Counted from the first letter of the stretch, positions 33,544 to 43,609 are shown. The stretch is 64,000 nucleotides of DNA from JAWPMV01 sp039819665 (GCA_039819665.1 JBCBRM010000041.1:1-64000); one strand, 5' to 3'. Notes: generated by a model from the letters alone, not told the origin. Program-made: numbers and translations.

Positions 33544-34104
33544 ATGAAAGCCTTTCTACAATCCTTTCACTTACTAACAGAAAAAGAAATAGCATCCTTC
33601 CAGGAAATGTTGGTACCCAAATACTTGAAAAAGGGGGAATACTACATCCAGGAAGGAAGTGTTTGTCGGGAAGTCGCTTTTGTAAGGTCCGGTTTCTTTA
33701 GGTCTTACTATTTTTCATCCAGTGGGGAGGAAATTACCTATTGCTTCACCTTTCAGGATTCCTTCCTGACAGCTTATTCCTCCTTAATTACCCAGCAAGC
33801 CACAGAAGAAAACATTCAAGCCATGATGGATGTAGAGATGCTGACCATTTCGAGGGAGAAAATTTTGGAATTGGAGAACAGCAGCACAAATTGGCTAAAA
33901 GTCTTCAAAAGTATGGCGGAAGCTGAGTACGTAAAAATGGAAAAGCGCATCTTCCTTTTGCAGAAAGAAAGTGCAGAGACTAAATACCAGGACCTCCTCA
34001 AGCATCATCCGGAATACCTTAAATTCATTCCCCTAAACTACCTGGCCTCCTATCTGGGAATTACACAAAGGCACCTGAGTAGAATCAGAGCAGCTGCTAA
34101 TTAG
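33544..34104 (+). CDS. Crp/Fnr-family transcriptional regulator
   Basis: A 186-residue member of the same Bacteroidota subgroup as those at 1224, 2835 and 25084: beta-roll (about 20-120) with VRSGFFRSYYFSSSGEEITY, then the winged helix IPLNYLASYLGITQRHLSRIR. It is followed after 55 bases by an NAD(P)H oxidoreductase gene. The gap has an inverted GACAAATGTC (34104-34113), which contains the same GACAAAT half-site as at 25721. It may link electrophile or redox signals to the oxidoreductase. Confidence 0.87.
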   Translation: MKAFLQSFHLLTEKEIASFQEMLVPKYLKKGEYYIQEGSVCREVAFVRSGFFRSYYFSSSGEEITYCFTFQDSFLTAYSSLITQQATEENIQAMMDVEMLTISREKILELENSSTNWLKVFKSMAEAEYVKMEKRIFLLQKESAETKYQDLLKHHPEYLKFIPLNYLASYLGITQRHLSRIRAAAN

Positions 34105-34159
34105 ACAAATGTCCTTTCAAGCTAAAAAGGCTCACTTTTTCTTTGCCGAAAAGTAAGAC

Positions 34160-34738
34160 ATGAAAAAAATCCTCATTATCAATGGGCATCCCGATAAAGA
34201 AAGTTTTAACTATGCCCTTTCAAAAGCTTACCATGAGGGAGCCAGCCAAACCGAAGCCTCTATTTCACGCCTCAATCTGATTGACCTGAAATTCGATCCC
34301 AATCTCCAATACGGCTACAGAAAACGCACAAAACTGGAACCTGATCTTTTGGATGCCATTCAAAAAATCAAAGAAGCTGATCACCTGGTCTGGATTTTTC
34401 CGACGTGGTGGTACAGTATGCCCGCTTTGCTGAAAGGCTTTATCGACAGAACATTTCTCCCCGGAATTACTTTTGAAAGTATAGAAGGCAAGTCTTTCCC
34501 CAAAAAATTGCTAAAGGGAAAAACAGCCAGAATCATCATTACAGCGGATACCCCCAGATGGTATGATCAACTATTTATGAGAAGTCCAGCTATCCGTCAA
34601 TTCAAAAAAGGTACCCTCGAATTTTGTGGTATCTCTCCGGTGAAGCTGACTTACATTGCTATCATCAAAGACTCCAGCGAAGCATTTAGAAAAAAATGGC
34701 TTAAAAAAATCCATTCTCTGGGGGAAACTTTAAACTAA
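34160..34738 (+). CDS. NAD(P)H:quinone oxidoreductase, flavodoxin-like fold
   Basis: A 192-residue protein of the Flavodoxin_2 (NQO1/KefF/MdaB) family, which uses FAD or FMN to reduce quinones by two electrons. IINGHPDKESFN binds the flavin phosphate, and IFPTWWYSMPALLKGFIDRTFLPG holds the FPTWWYSMPA signature for the flavin ring and dimer interface. Length is normal. It sits directly behind a Crp-family gene, which makes it a likely target of that regulator. Confidence 0.9.
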   Translation: MKKILIINGHPDKESFNYALSKAYHEGASQTEASISRLNLIDLKFDPNLQYGYRKRTKLEPDLLDAIQKIKEADHLVWIFPTWWYSMPALLKGFIDRTFLPGITFESIEGKSFPKKLLKGKTARIIITADTPRWYDQLFMRSPAIRQFKKGTLEFCGISPVKLTYIAIIKDSSEAFRKKWLKKIHSLGETLN

Positions 34739-34740
34739 AC

Positions 34741-34885
34741 TTGTCCTGAGGGACTCTTTACAATCTGACAACTTTGTCTTTAGGAGTCTGTATTACAGGC
34801 GAAGCAAACATTTTAACTCGCGTAGACTATTTGTATGCAAGGGGATTGCTTCGTCCAAATTATGAACTTACAATGACAAAGGCTT
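34741..34885. repeat. Degenerate dispersed palindromic repeat
   Basis: CGAAGCAA (34800-34807) and TTGCTTCG (34846-34853) pair across 38 bases, and the right side continues into AATGACAAAG, the left begins TTGTCCTGAGGGACT. The pattern of TTGTC at one end, GACAA at the other and a GAAGCAA/TTGCTTC core resembles palindromic intergenic repeats that are common in Bacteroidota. No gene lies here. Confidence 0.4.
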
Positions 34886-34919
34886 TAAGATTTCTACAAG
34901 TCCTCATACGACCCACTCA

Positions 34920-35960
34920 ATGAAAAAACTCAGCTGGCTTTTACTATTGTTTCTTTCTTATATATCCGCTTTCAACCAAATTCCAAAAGAGATATTTGAG
35001 TTTGAATTTGAAGGAATCAAGATGCATGGAGTATTGAATGTTCCAGAGAATCAGGCTCCAAAAGGCATAGTACTCATAGTCCACGGATCGGGCCAAACCA
35101 ATGCCGTAGCTCAGAATTGGTATAATAAGGTCCGAGCGAAAATCAATGAGTCTGGCTATGCAACCTATATGTGGGACAAAAAAGGCTGTGGAAAAAGTGA
35201 GGGAACTTTCGATTATAATCAGCCTGTACAGAATAGTGCTGAGGAAGTCATTGCTGCTATAGAAGCCTTACAAGCAGATAAAATTCCGGGTTCAGAAACA
35301 ATAGGTTTATGGGGCATTAGCAGAGCCGGCTGGATCAATCCCCTGGTGATCAATCAATACGAAGGCATCAGATTCTGGATTTCCGTAAGTGGAGTGGATG
35401 ACAAAGAAAACTTTGGTTATTTACTAAGCCAAAACCTTCGCATCAATGGACATCCTAAAGAACATATAGAACTCCTGCTTGAAGAATGGACCCGAGGCAA
35501 TGAAATCGCCTTTCACGGAGGGAGCTATGAATCCTATCTTGAAGCCACTGTTAATCTCCGCAAGAATCCCTTTATAATACGATTTAACAATGGAGGAGGC
35601 AATGAGGCGGGATATTACGAGTGGCAGAAGCAATTCATGACCCAAGGCTGGGATTCTGTTACACGCTTACCCATGTACATAGAAGATTTTGAGAAGGCTC
35701 TGCTTGGGGTTGACTGTCCGGTACTGGCTTTATTTGGTGAAAAAGACATGAATGTGGATTGGCGAAAAACAAAAGCGCTTTACGAAAGAACCTTGGGTAG
35801 CTCTACTGATTTGAGTATTCAATCTTTCCCCAACACCAACCACAATTTATTCCTGTGCAAAACGGGAGGCTTTTATGAAATCCAGGACGACAAATTGGGC
35901 TGGAATCGATCACAGCCTTTCCTCGATGCCATGGGAGAGTGGCTGCATAAGCTGGATTAA
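34920..35960 (+). CDS. Secreted alpha/beta hydrolase
   Basis: A 346-residue hydrolase with a short signal peptide (MKKLSWLLLLFLSYISAF). HGSGQ is the oxyanion region, the nucleophile is Ser in GISRAG, and GEKDMNVDW and NTNHNLF supply the acid and base. GISRAG with Arg-Ala after the serine is found in the DLH/YkfD-like group of exported hydrolases. A lid-like insert lies between about 190 and 260. The substrate is unknown. Confidence 0.82.
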   Translation: MKKLSWLLLLFLSYISAFNQIPKEIFEFEFEGIKMHGVLNVPENQAPKGIVLIVHGSGQTNAVAQNWYNKVRAKINESGYATYMWDKKGCGKSEGTFDYNQPVQNSAEEVIAAIEALQADKIPGSETIGLWGISRAGWINPLVINQYEGIRFWISVSGVDDKENFGYLLSQNLRINGHPKEHIELLLEEWTRGNEIAFHGGSYESYLEATVNLRKNPFIIRFNNGGGNEAGYYEWQKQFMTQGWDSVTRLPMYIEDFEKALLGVDCPVLALFGEKDMNVDWRKTKALYERTLGSSTDLSIQSFPNTNHNLFLCKTGGFYEIQDDKLGWNRSQPFLDAMGEWLHKLD

Positions 35961-36036
35961 ATTCTGGCTTTAAGTCTTTTTACCTGGCATTTACACTATT
36001 TTACATAGGCACCGAAGACAAAAAATTTCTTCCTTC

Positions 36037-36044
36037 TATCTTTG
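36037..36044 (+). promoter_or_regulatory. Promoter -7 box
   Basis: TATCTTTG fits the Bacteroidota -7 consensus TAnnTTTG and lies 19 bases before the start of the propeller lipoprotein. No clear -33 box was found. Confidence 0.4.
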
Positions 36045-36062
36045 TAGGAAAGGATTCTTTCT

Positions 36063-37133
36063 ATGAAGCACCCTCTACCATACCTTAGCATTCTGCTTGC
36101 CTTGCTTATTTTTTCCGGATGTAGCCTTCACAAGAGTCCTTCGCTCTCAGAAGAAATAGACGATACTACAGAAGAGGTTCAGGATTCCATTCCCGCCAAT
36201 TACCTGGGCGACCCGATGTGGGACCCTTCAGCCAAAGACAAAATCATTCCAGTTGTAAGACGAATTTTTCAGGACAGTCGCGGCGATATCTGGTTTGCAG
36301 GGGATTGGGTGGTTCGCTACAGAAATGATTCACTGGAAGTATTTGACGATGATGATAATTTTCGTCGATTGGTAGTCCGGGCAGTAAAAGAGGATCAGCA
36401 AGGAAATATGTGGTTCGGTACTTCAGGGGGCATCATGAAATATGATGGCAAAAGCTTCCAGAACTATTCTGAAGAAGATGGCATGAGGGGCTATGATGTA
36501 TGGAGCATGGAAATCGATAGAATTGGAAATATCTGGGTAGGGACCCTGGATGGAGTCAGCCGATTTGATGGTGTGCGATTTACCGCACTCGAATTGCCCG
36601 AAGCAGTAGAAGATAGTACACGTGGGGTTTCAAGTAGCCGTATCGTCCACAGCATCATGGAGGATAGCAAAGGAAAAATGTGGTTTGGAACCAATGGAGG
36701 AGCCTACATCTATGACGGAAACAGACTCGAAAACCTCTCCGAAGCAGACGGACTTTGTAACAATCATGTCAACGATATCCTGGAAGATAAAAACGGAAAT
36801 ATCTGGTTTGCGACGCACCATCAGGGCGTTTGCTCTTGGGATGGTAATTCTTTTACCCATTTTACAGAAAAAGATGGAATAATCGGTACAGAATCCTGGA
36901 GCCTTTTTGAGGATAGCAAGGGACATATCTGGTTTCCGATTGAAGGGTCTGGTATGTACCGCTACGATGGCCAAAGCATGAAGAATTTTCACAAAGAAGA
37001 AGGCATGATGGAAAATGCCATGCACAGCGTTTGGGAGGATAATGAGGGCAATCTCTGGATGGGAGGTTATATGGCTCTATATCGTTTTGATGGGAAAACC
37101 TTTACCCCGATTGATAATAATGGCCCCTGGTAA
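36063..37133 (+). CDS. Reg_prop beta-propeller lipoprotein
   Basis: A 356-residue lipoprotein (signal ends IFSGCS, Cys20). The mature part consists of about seven repeats of the two-component-regulator propeller type: D-x-x-G-N-x-W-F/V-G-T followed by G-x-x-x-Y/F-D-G-x-x (for example QGNMWFGTSGGIMKYDGKSF). In hybrid regulators such propellers sense sugars; here there is no kinase attached. A hybrid kinase begins 820 bases downstream on the same strand, so a functional link is possible but unproven. Confidence 0.88.
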   Translation: MKHPLPYLSILLALLIFSGCSLHKSPSLSEEIDDTTEEVQDSIPANYLGDPMWDPSAKDKIIPVVRRIFQDSRGDIWFAGDWVVRYRNDSLEVFDDDDNFRRLVVRAVKEDQQGNMWFGTSGGIMKYDGKSFQNYSEEDGMRGYDVWSMEIDRIGNIWVGTLDGVSRFDGVRFTALELPEAVEDSTRGVSSSRIVHSIMEDSKGKMWFGTNGGAYIYDGNRLENLSEADGLCNNHVNDILEDKNGNIWFATHHQGVCSWDGNSFTHFTEKDGIIGTESWSLFEDSKGHIWFPIEGSGMYRYDGQSMKNFHKEEGMMENAMHSVWEDNEGNLWMGGYMALYRFDGKTFTPIDNNGPW

Positions 37134-37952
37134 TAGGTATTTGAAAGAAATGTCATAAAAGTAGTCAGCCCAATTTGACAAACTTATTTTGGATGGCAGA
37201 ATTTGTACTCATTCTTATATTATTTTCCCTTCCCCTTTAGAAGCTACCTCTGCAGAAACTTCAGCATATGAGTCTATTCTTGCTGAGAGGCTGGCCAATT
37301 GGAATACGCATAGTAGCGTCCCATTCTGGAAATGGAAAAATCGTAGTTATTTCTGGCTTTGATTACAAACCTCCCTCATTTTTGTCTAGGTAACAAGTAC
37401 GAATATAATTCTGCCTAAGCAAAAAAACACCTATATCCATCACACATTTTTATGCTTTCTAAGCGCAGGTAACCCATAAAAGAGCCTTCTCCATCAATTC
37501 TCCCCAAGAAAGAAAACAGATATATAAATTAAAATATATGCTATATATTTCTTGAACACTCATTTATAATTAAAGTAATTATGCAATAAATTGACATATC
37601 ATATAAAACATATTTCTAGATAAATTACATCCTTACTCTATTAATAATTAGGCTTTTATCAGCATTTGGCCTTATCAACAACGGCATGGATTCTTTAAAT
37701 AAATAAAAAAGAAAACATTAGCTTCTTAAATAGCCCAAGTCTGCCTCCTTCTCCTCAATACCTAATATTTGCCCAAATATTGGCCTTAATTTATCCTATA
37801 TGCCTTATAGCTTAGATTAAAGGACGTAAACCAAAGAATACTAATTAGAGATTTTACGAAAATCTCAAACTTCTTTTCAAACAGGAAATCAAATCTTAAG
37901 TCTGTGAAAAGCCACAATCGAGGGTTTGAATTCTGCATAATGCGGTGAATAA
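37134..37952. other. Long AT-rich intergenic region before the hybrid kinase
   Basis: About 820 bases. A short frame near 37192-37360 looks like a decayed gene: it starts as MAEFVLILILFSLPL, is broken by a stop, and continues in another frame as EATSAETSAYESILAERLAN. The rest is AT-rich (for example 37500-37640) with ATATATGCTATATAT at 37535-37549. No terminator with a strong stem and no RNA gene was recognised. It may hold the kinase promoter and a long leader. Confidence 0.35.
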
Positions 37953-40900
37953 ATGAATAATAAGCATCATGACTCTACACTCTTTGAGTGTTTGAATATG
38001 TTCTCGAAAGCTTTTGCCTTGTTGAATTGTGAGGGTGTTATACTCAAAAAAAATAAAGCCTTTGAAAAACTATGGTCAACTTATGAGGTAGAAGAGCTTA
38101 ATTTATTTACCCTAATTTCTGGAGAGGCTTTTAAAAATGAAAATAAAGTACATGTTCTGAAATCAAAATTGAAAACGAGCCGAGCATTTAGCCATAAAAT
38201 ATTTATTTCAAGGGAGGAAACGAAAGGTCCTATTCTTATGGAGGCATCCCCATATACCTCAAATTCTGGGGAAGTCGCGTCCTTCCTCGCTTTCTTCGAA
38301 CCCCAAAGTCTTACCCATCAGGAACGAGAACGCCTACATGTACTGGAGAAAGTCTTTGAGGTAGCTAAGGATGTGATTATCATTTCCAGTGCTAACAACA
38401 TTGATCAGGCCTCAGAAGGATCAAAAATTCTGGATGTAAATCCAGCTTTTACCGCGATCACTGGCTATCAAAAGGAAGATATAATAGGTCAATCTTCAGA
38501 CCTGCTCCGAGGACCTGATACCAAGCAGAAAAAAAATAACCGCCAGGACATAAAAAATTGTAATGGTAAAGAGGAGTTGCTATTAAATTATCGAGTAGAT
38601 GGGAGTCATTTTTGGACATATCAGACAATCAATCCCATTTTAGATGAAAATGGGAAACCTACCCATTGGGTTTCCATTCAGAAAGAGGTAAGCAGCCAGA
38701 TAAACTACCAGGAGAATTTAAACAAGCTGGCTAATCTGTTCCTGGAAACCCAAATGATCACGAAAACAGGGACCTGGGAATTAGACATTAATAGCGGAAA
38801 AACAATATGGACAGAAGAGGTTTATCGAATCCACGAAGTATCACCTGATTTCGATCATAATAAAGAAAACGGCATTGAATTTTACCATCCTGATGATAGA
38901 CCTATACTTATACAGTCTTTGGAGGAAGCAATATCCAATAAAAATCCTTTTGATATTACTTGTCGCTTACATACTGCCAAGGGAAGGAAATTGATTGTCA
39001 GGGTGACGGGTAAGCCTTTTATTGAAAAGGGAAAAGTTTGCAGACTTGTGGGGGTTATTCAGGATATTTCAGATCAACACCGAATAGAAGAAGGGTTAAA
39101 AGTATTGAATGACCGCCTCCAACTCGCTGCAAAAGCAGCAAATATGGGTGTCTGGGATTATTTCCCCATTGAAAATGAACTCCATTGGGATGAAAAGATG
39201 TATGAGCTCTATGGGACGGAGAAAGAAAAATTCTCTGGAGCTTACGATGCCTGGGCCTCAAGCTTACTGCCAGAATCCCTTGAAAAAGCACAAAAAGAGC
39301 TAGAGCTGGCCCTAATGGGGATAAAAGACTTTAAAACGGAGTTTGAAATTATTTTACCAAATGGTAGCAAACGTACCATTGCAGGGGAAGCAATAGTTAA
39401 GCGAAATGCAAATGGGGAAGCTGTCAGAATGATTGGAGTTAACTATGATATAACTTCAAAAATCGAAGACCTCAAGGAGCTGAATATGTTTCGATCGATT
39501 GTTGAATCAGTGGGCGATTCTATAATTATCACTTCTGCTGATCCCTATAACCCCGTTATTTTATATTCAAACCCGGCACATGAGAAAATGACCGGTTATT
39601 GTAGTAAAGAGGTTATCGGTAAATCGCCTAAACTCTTTCAGGGGCCAGAATCACATAGAGAAGCATTAAATCAAATTAGGGAAGCACTCATTGCAGAGCA
39701 AGATTTTCAAATCGAACTAAAAAACTATCGAAAAAATGGAGAGACTTTCTGGATCAATATGTACAACACTTTTGTTAGGAATGAGGCAAGTGAAACCACT
39801 CATTTTATTTCGATCCAAAGAGATGTAACAAAGCGAAAACTTGAAGAACTTGAAATACTTCAGGCGAAAGAAGATGCAGAAAAAGCCTCGAAATCCAAAT
39901 CGGAATTCCTTTCAGTTATGAGTCATGAAATAAGGACTCCCCTAAATGCAGTTATAGGAGTAAGCGGGCTTCTGGATGGAACAAATCTAGACAAAGAGCA
40001 AAGAGATTTAGTAAATACAATACGGCAGGGGGGTGAAAATTTACTATCAGTAATCAATGATATTCTGGATTTTTCCAAAATAGAATCAGGAAGAATTGAG
40101 CTCGAACAAGTAGAATTTGAAGTACAAAATCCTATAGAAGACGTAATAGACTTATTGAGTACACAAGCTTTTGAAAAAGGCCTTGAAATCATGGCTGAAA
40201 TCGATGATAATGTCGTTGGTTTATATTTGGGAGATATTGGGAGAATTCGCCAAGTCCTCATGAATCTAATTGGGAATGCAATCAAATTTACAGATCGGGG
40301 TGAGGTCATTATAAGTCTTTTTCTGGCACAGGAATTTGAGGACTACTGTGAATTTGAATTCAGGGTCAAAGATACGGGAATAGGCATTCCTGAAGATAAA
40401 TTGGGGCGCCTATTCCGCTCATTTAGCCAGGTAGACGCGTCAACCACTCGAAAATATGGGGGGAGTGGCCTGGGTCTTGCAATTGCCAAAAAACTTGTCA
40501 ACGTGATGGGGGGAGAAATTTGGGTAAATAGTGTTGAAGGTAAAGGAACTACCTTTTTCTTCACCCTTAAATTATTAAAGGCCAAATCTAAACCTACCAA
40601 AATTTATCCTTACAAAGATTTAAAAGGGAAAAAAGTCCTTATCATTGATGACAATCAAACGAGTTTGAGCATTTTAGAATCTCAGCTGACCGAAAAAGAA
40701 ATCCTTGTCAACAGATATGATAAGCCTAAAGATCTAATGAGATTTCTCAACCGGGGAAACCTTCCCGATTGGGATCTCGCTATACTTGATTATTATATGC
40801 CTGAGATGAATGGATATGAGTTAGCAAATTCAATAAGGGATATTCCCACCTATAAAAATTTGCCCATGATTCTCCTTAGCTCCGGAAACCTCAAAGCCAA

Positions 40901-41435
40901 TGAAACCTTAAAAACAGTTTTCAATAAGATCATTCAAAAACCAGTAAAAAAAGAGATTTTATTAGGGCAAATTTCAGAAGCCCTTTATTCTGATATCCAG
41001 TCCAATGATAAATTTGAGGTTTCGGCATATTCAGAACGTGGACTAGACCTTTCGACTTATTCTGTGCTTTTAGTTGAAGACAATATTATCAATCAAAAAG
41101 TAGCCAAGAAGATCCTAAAACTATTCAGCATTGAAGTCGAAGTAGCCAATAATGGAGAGGAAGCCCTGGATTATATTCAATTACGATCCTTCGATCTCGT
41201 TTTTATGGATATGCGAATGCCTGTTATGGATGGTTTGACAGCTACAAAAAAAATCCGGGGCCTTCACGGAAAAATTCAACAGCCGGTAATCATAGCGATG
41301 ACGGCAAATACTTCTCTAGAAGATCGGGCAAAATGTACCCAGGCAGGAATGGATGATTTTATAAGCAAACCCATTTCACCAAAGGTTATAAAAAATACGT
41401 TGATGAAATGGTTGAGCGTTCAGAGGGAGGTTTAG
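37953..41435 (+). CDS. Multi-PAS hybrid sensor histidine kinase with two receivers
   Basis: A 1160-residue soluble hybrid kinase. An N-terminal PAS-like segment (1-115) is followed by four clearer PAS domains (about 125-255, 265-370, 380-495, 505-630). Next come HisKA with the phospho-His near 657 (SVMSHEIRTPLNAVIG), the ATPase (LIGNAIKFTD near 770, GSGLGLAIAK) and two receivers with phospho-acceptors near 945 (AILDYYMPEMNG) and 1084 (VFMDMRMPVMDG). LRGPDTK and FQGPESH are LOV-like in shape, but the flavin-binding Cys (NCRFLQ) is missing, so these are not photosensors. No membrane segment: it senses an intracellular signal. No output protein is adjacent. Confidence 0.93.
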   Translation: MNNKHHDSTLFECLNMFSKAFALLNCEGVILKKNKAFEKLWSTYEVEELNLFTLISGEAFKNENKVHVLKSKLKTSRAFSHKIFISREETKGPILMEASPYTSNSGEVASFLAFFEPQSLTHQERERLHVLEKVFEVAKDVIIISSANNIDQASEGSKILDVNPAFTAITGYQKEDIIGQSSDLLRGPDTKQKKNNRQDIKNCNGKEELLLNYRVDGSHFWTYQTINPILDENGKPTHWVSIQKEVSSQINYQENLNKLANLFLETQMITKTGTWELDINSGKTIWTEEVYRIHEVSPDFDHNKENGIEFYHPDDRPILIQSLEEAISNKNPFDITCRLHTAKGRKLIVRVTGKPFIEKGKVCRLVGVIQDISDQHRIEEGLKVLNDRLQLAAKAANMGVWDYFPIENELHWDEKMYELYGTEKEKFSGAYDAWASSLLPESLEKAQKELELALMGIKDFKTEFEIILPNGSKRTIAGEAIVKRNANGEAVRMIGVNYDITSKIEDLKELNMFRSIVESVGDSIIITSADPYNPVILYSNPAHEKMTGYCSKEVIGKSPKLFQGPESHREALNQIREALIAEQDFQIELKNYRKNGETFWINMYNTFVRNEASETTHFISIQRDVTKRKLEELEILQAKEDAEKASKSKSEFLSVMSHEIRTPLNAVIGVSGLLDGTNLDKEQRDLVNTIRQGGENLLSVINDILDFSKIESGRIELEQVEFEVQNPIEDVIDLLSTQAFEKGLEIMAEIDDNVVGLYLGDIGRIRQVLMNLIGNAIKFTDRGEVIISLFLAQEFEDYCEFEFRVKDTGIGIPEDKLGRLFRSFSQVDASTTRKYGGSGLGLAIAKKLVNVMGGEIWVNSVEGKGTTFFFTLKLLKAKSKPTKIYPYKDLKGKKVLIIDDNQTSLSILESQLTEKEILVNRYDKPKDLMRFLNRGNLPDWDLAILDYYMPEMNGYELANSIRDIPTYKNLPMILLSSGNLKANETLKTVFNKIIQKPVKKEILLGQISEALYSDIQSNDKFEVSAYSERGLDLSTYSVLLVEDNIINQKVAKKILKLFSIEVEVANNGEEALDYIQLRSFDLVFMDMRMPVMDGLTATKKIRGLHGKIQQPVIIAMTANTSLEDRAKCTQAGMDDFISKPISPKVIKNTLMKWLSVQREV

Positions 41436-41544
41436 ATTTGCTATACCTATAAATTTAACCTAAACCCTTCTACCGGGCTGGTTTTGTTCCAGGCTTCATA
41501 ATTTTTGTTATATTGGAAAAAGCCACACAATCAAAACGACGCCC

Positions 41545-43455
41545 ATGAATGCTAGAAAACTGACTGTTTTTGGCAACTTCTTCATTGTTTTTCTCATTGC
41601 CTTAGGGACTGGACTTACTGCTATACTTTTCAGCAAAGACAACCTCATTGTCTTTCTACAGCTGAGTATTATTGCCTACTTTTCCTTTCTCCCTGCCTGG
41701 ATTTATCTACAATTCATCTCCACGAAAGGGAAAACCCTTTGGGATGAATACGTTCTGAATCTATACAGGCTTCGAATCGATCATTTTGCCTATTTACCCC
41801 AACCTCCCACCTACTCCTTATATTATTATTTCTGGAAGGATAGTCAGGATAGTGTCAGCCATCATTATGATGAAGTGAACAGGTCCAAAGAAGAGGGAGG
41901 TAACAATCATTTATGGGAAAATATTTATCAGAAAAAGTTTGAGAGTCTGTATGGAGTAGCTCCCGTGGGTAATTTTCAGTTTGTGGGCAATGACCTTCGG
42001 AAATTCTTAAGTCTTAAAGGTGAAAGTCTCTATTTCATGGGCCCGGTCATGGTCGCCAGTCTGATAATATCTGTTTGCTGGACCCTCGTCGTAGAACCTG
42101 TAGGTGTGACCAATATGGCCTTAGTAGAAGTTGCTGGAGCTGAAAGTAGATTTGCAGAAATTTTCAGTTTTGATTTTCAGACCTTCAAATTTGGAATTTT
42201 AGGAGCATACTTCTACATCCTGCAAATGCTTGTCAGGCGCTTTTTCCAGAATGACCTAAGAAGAAATGCCTATGTAAGTGTCATTATGCGATACATAGTG
42301 GTCATTCTGCTGGTTTGGGTAATGGATGTACTCCTCACCAATACCGGTTTGGAAGCTTACAAAAATACCCTCGCCTTTATAGTAGGCGTTTTTCCTCATA
42401 TCGGATGGAAAGTGATCGTTTCCCTGATAAAACTTCCTATCAAGACTGTAGTTCCTAGTTTACAACAAGATTTCCCCCTAAGTGATCTCGATGGCTTAAA
42501 TATCTGGTATGAATCCAGGCTGCTGGAAGAAGGGATAGAGGACATGCAAAATCTGGCCACAGCTAATTTGGTAGATCTCATGCTAAATACCCGGATTCCG
42601 GTTGAAAGACTGGTTGATTGGGTTGATCAATCTATCCTCTATTTACACCTGGGAAGATTTGGTAAGGGAGAGCCCAATAATCGAAAAAAACTACGGAAAT
42701 ATGGGATCAGGAATGCTACCGATCTGGATGATATTTTCTTCAATGACGAAAAGGAGTTGAATACCAAATTGACCAAAAATAAAATATCCGAATTAAGTCT
42801 GAAAAGAATCAGCAATGATCCGCTCATCCATATTCTCGATACTGAGCCTAATGGAGCTCCCGTATTACTTTCTATCATAAAAGCCCTCAAGAGATCTCCA
42901 AATCTTTATCATATCCGGCAGTGGAAACGCTATTCCCAGGACCAAATGGACCTGTTCGATGAAATCAAGGAAAACGAAAGGACCAAACTCAAAGAGCAAA
43001 CTAAAGGGGTCATTCAAAACATGCAAACTGAGCTCAGGAATCAGCTGAATAGGATGAAAGAGAATGGTCAGATAGGAGAAGAGTTATCAGGCGAAATTAT
43101 GGGACCCATAAAAACATATTTGAATGATATCCAGACCAAAAGAGCAACTCATATCGAGTTTATAAATCAGACGGATAAGCCCTTATATCTGGTGTGGATA
43201 GATCAGGAGAATAATATCATTCCCTATAGAGAAATTCCTCCCAATGATTCCTATAAGCAGCAGACATTTGTAAGTCATGAATGGCAGATCAGAAAGAATA
43301 AAGAAGATGAAAATGCCTATTTCATCGCAAAGGGAGAAAAAGAGGATATTCAGCTAACGTTTACCCAAGACAAAATTTACAAAAATGATAAGGTAGTTAA
43401 AAATGCTGCCCCAACCAAGAAAGATACCAATGCTAAGGTAAGAGAAAAGAAATAA
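41545..43455 (+). CDS. Membrane protein with C-terminal VHL-beta-like domain
   Basis: A 636-residue protein. Hydrophobic segments lie at about 8-30, 35-57, 165-185, 220-240, 250-270 and 280-300; then a cytoplasmic-type helical region (315-420) with NIWYESRLLEEGIEDMQNLA and a helix-hairpin-like LRKYGIRNATDL, a coiled-coil-like stretch (about 465-525), and a beta domain at about 535-602. The last, HIEFINQTDKPLYLVWIDQ ... YREIPPNDSYKQQTFVSHEW, follows the pattern of the von Hippel-Lindau beta domain (F-x-N-x-T, L-x-W-x-D, Y-x-x-x-x-P, T-x-x-x-H-x-W). Function unknown. Ends with a lysine-rich tail. Confidence 0.6.
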   Translation: MNARKLTVFGNFFIVFLIALGTGLTAILFSKDNLIVFLQLSIIAYFSFLPAWIYLQFISTKGKTLWDEYVLNLYRLRIDHFAYLPQPPTYSLYYYFWKDSQDSVSHHYDEVNRSKEEGGNNHLWENIYQKKFESLYGVAPVGNFQFVGNDLRKFLSLKGESLYFMGPVMVASLIISVCWTLVVEPVGVTNMALVEVAGAESRFAEIFSFDFQTFKFGILGAYFYILQMLVRRFFQNDLRRNAYVSVIMRYIVVILLVWVMDVLLTNTGLEAYKNTLAFIVGVFPHIGWKVIVSLIKLPIKTVVPSLQQDFPLSDLDGLNIWYESRLLEEGIEDMQNLATANLVDLMLNTRIPVERLVDWVDQSILYLHLGRFGKGEPNNRKKLRKYGIRNATDLDDIFFNDEKELNTKLTKNKISELSLKRISNDPLIHILDTEPNGAPVLLSIIKALKRSPNLYHIRQWKRYSQDQMDLFDEIKENERTKLKEQTKGVIQNMQTELRNQLNRMKENGQIGEELSGEIMGPIKTYLNDIQTKRATHIEFINQTDKPLYLVWIDQENNIIPYREIPPNDSYKQQTFVSHEWQIRKNKEDENAYFIAKGEKEDIQLTFTQDKIYKNDKVVKNAAPTKKDTNAKVREKK

Positions 43456-43609
43456 AGCCCGTATTTTATCTTTCTATTTTAAATTCCTTCGTGTTTCCTA
43501 TTGCTGAATTAATTAATTTGAGGTGAGGGCTATCCTCATACATTCTACTACTATCATCTTTTGGTTAAATCAGAGGGTTTAGCCGAAACTGAAATTTCAT
43601 ACAAAACCC

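Noticed and set aside
38500..39660. LOV photosensor domains in the hybrid kinase
   Set aside because: The GPD/GPE loop is present, but the flavin-reactive Cys of the LOV motif is missing in both PAS domains.
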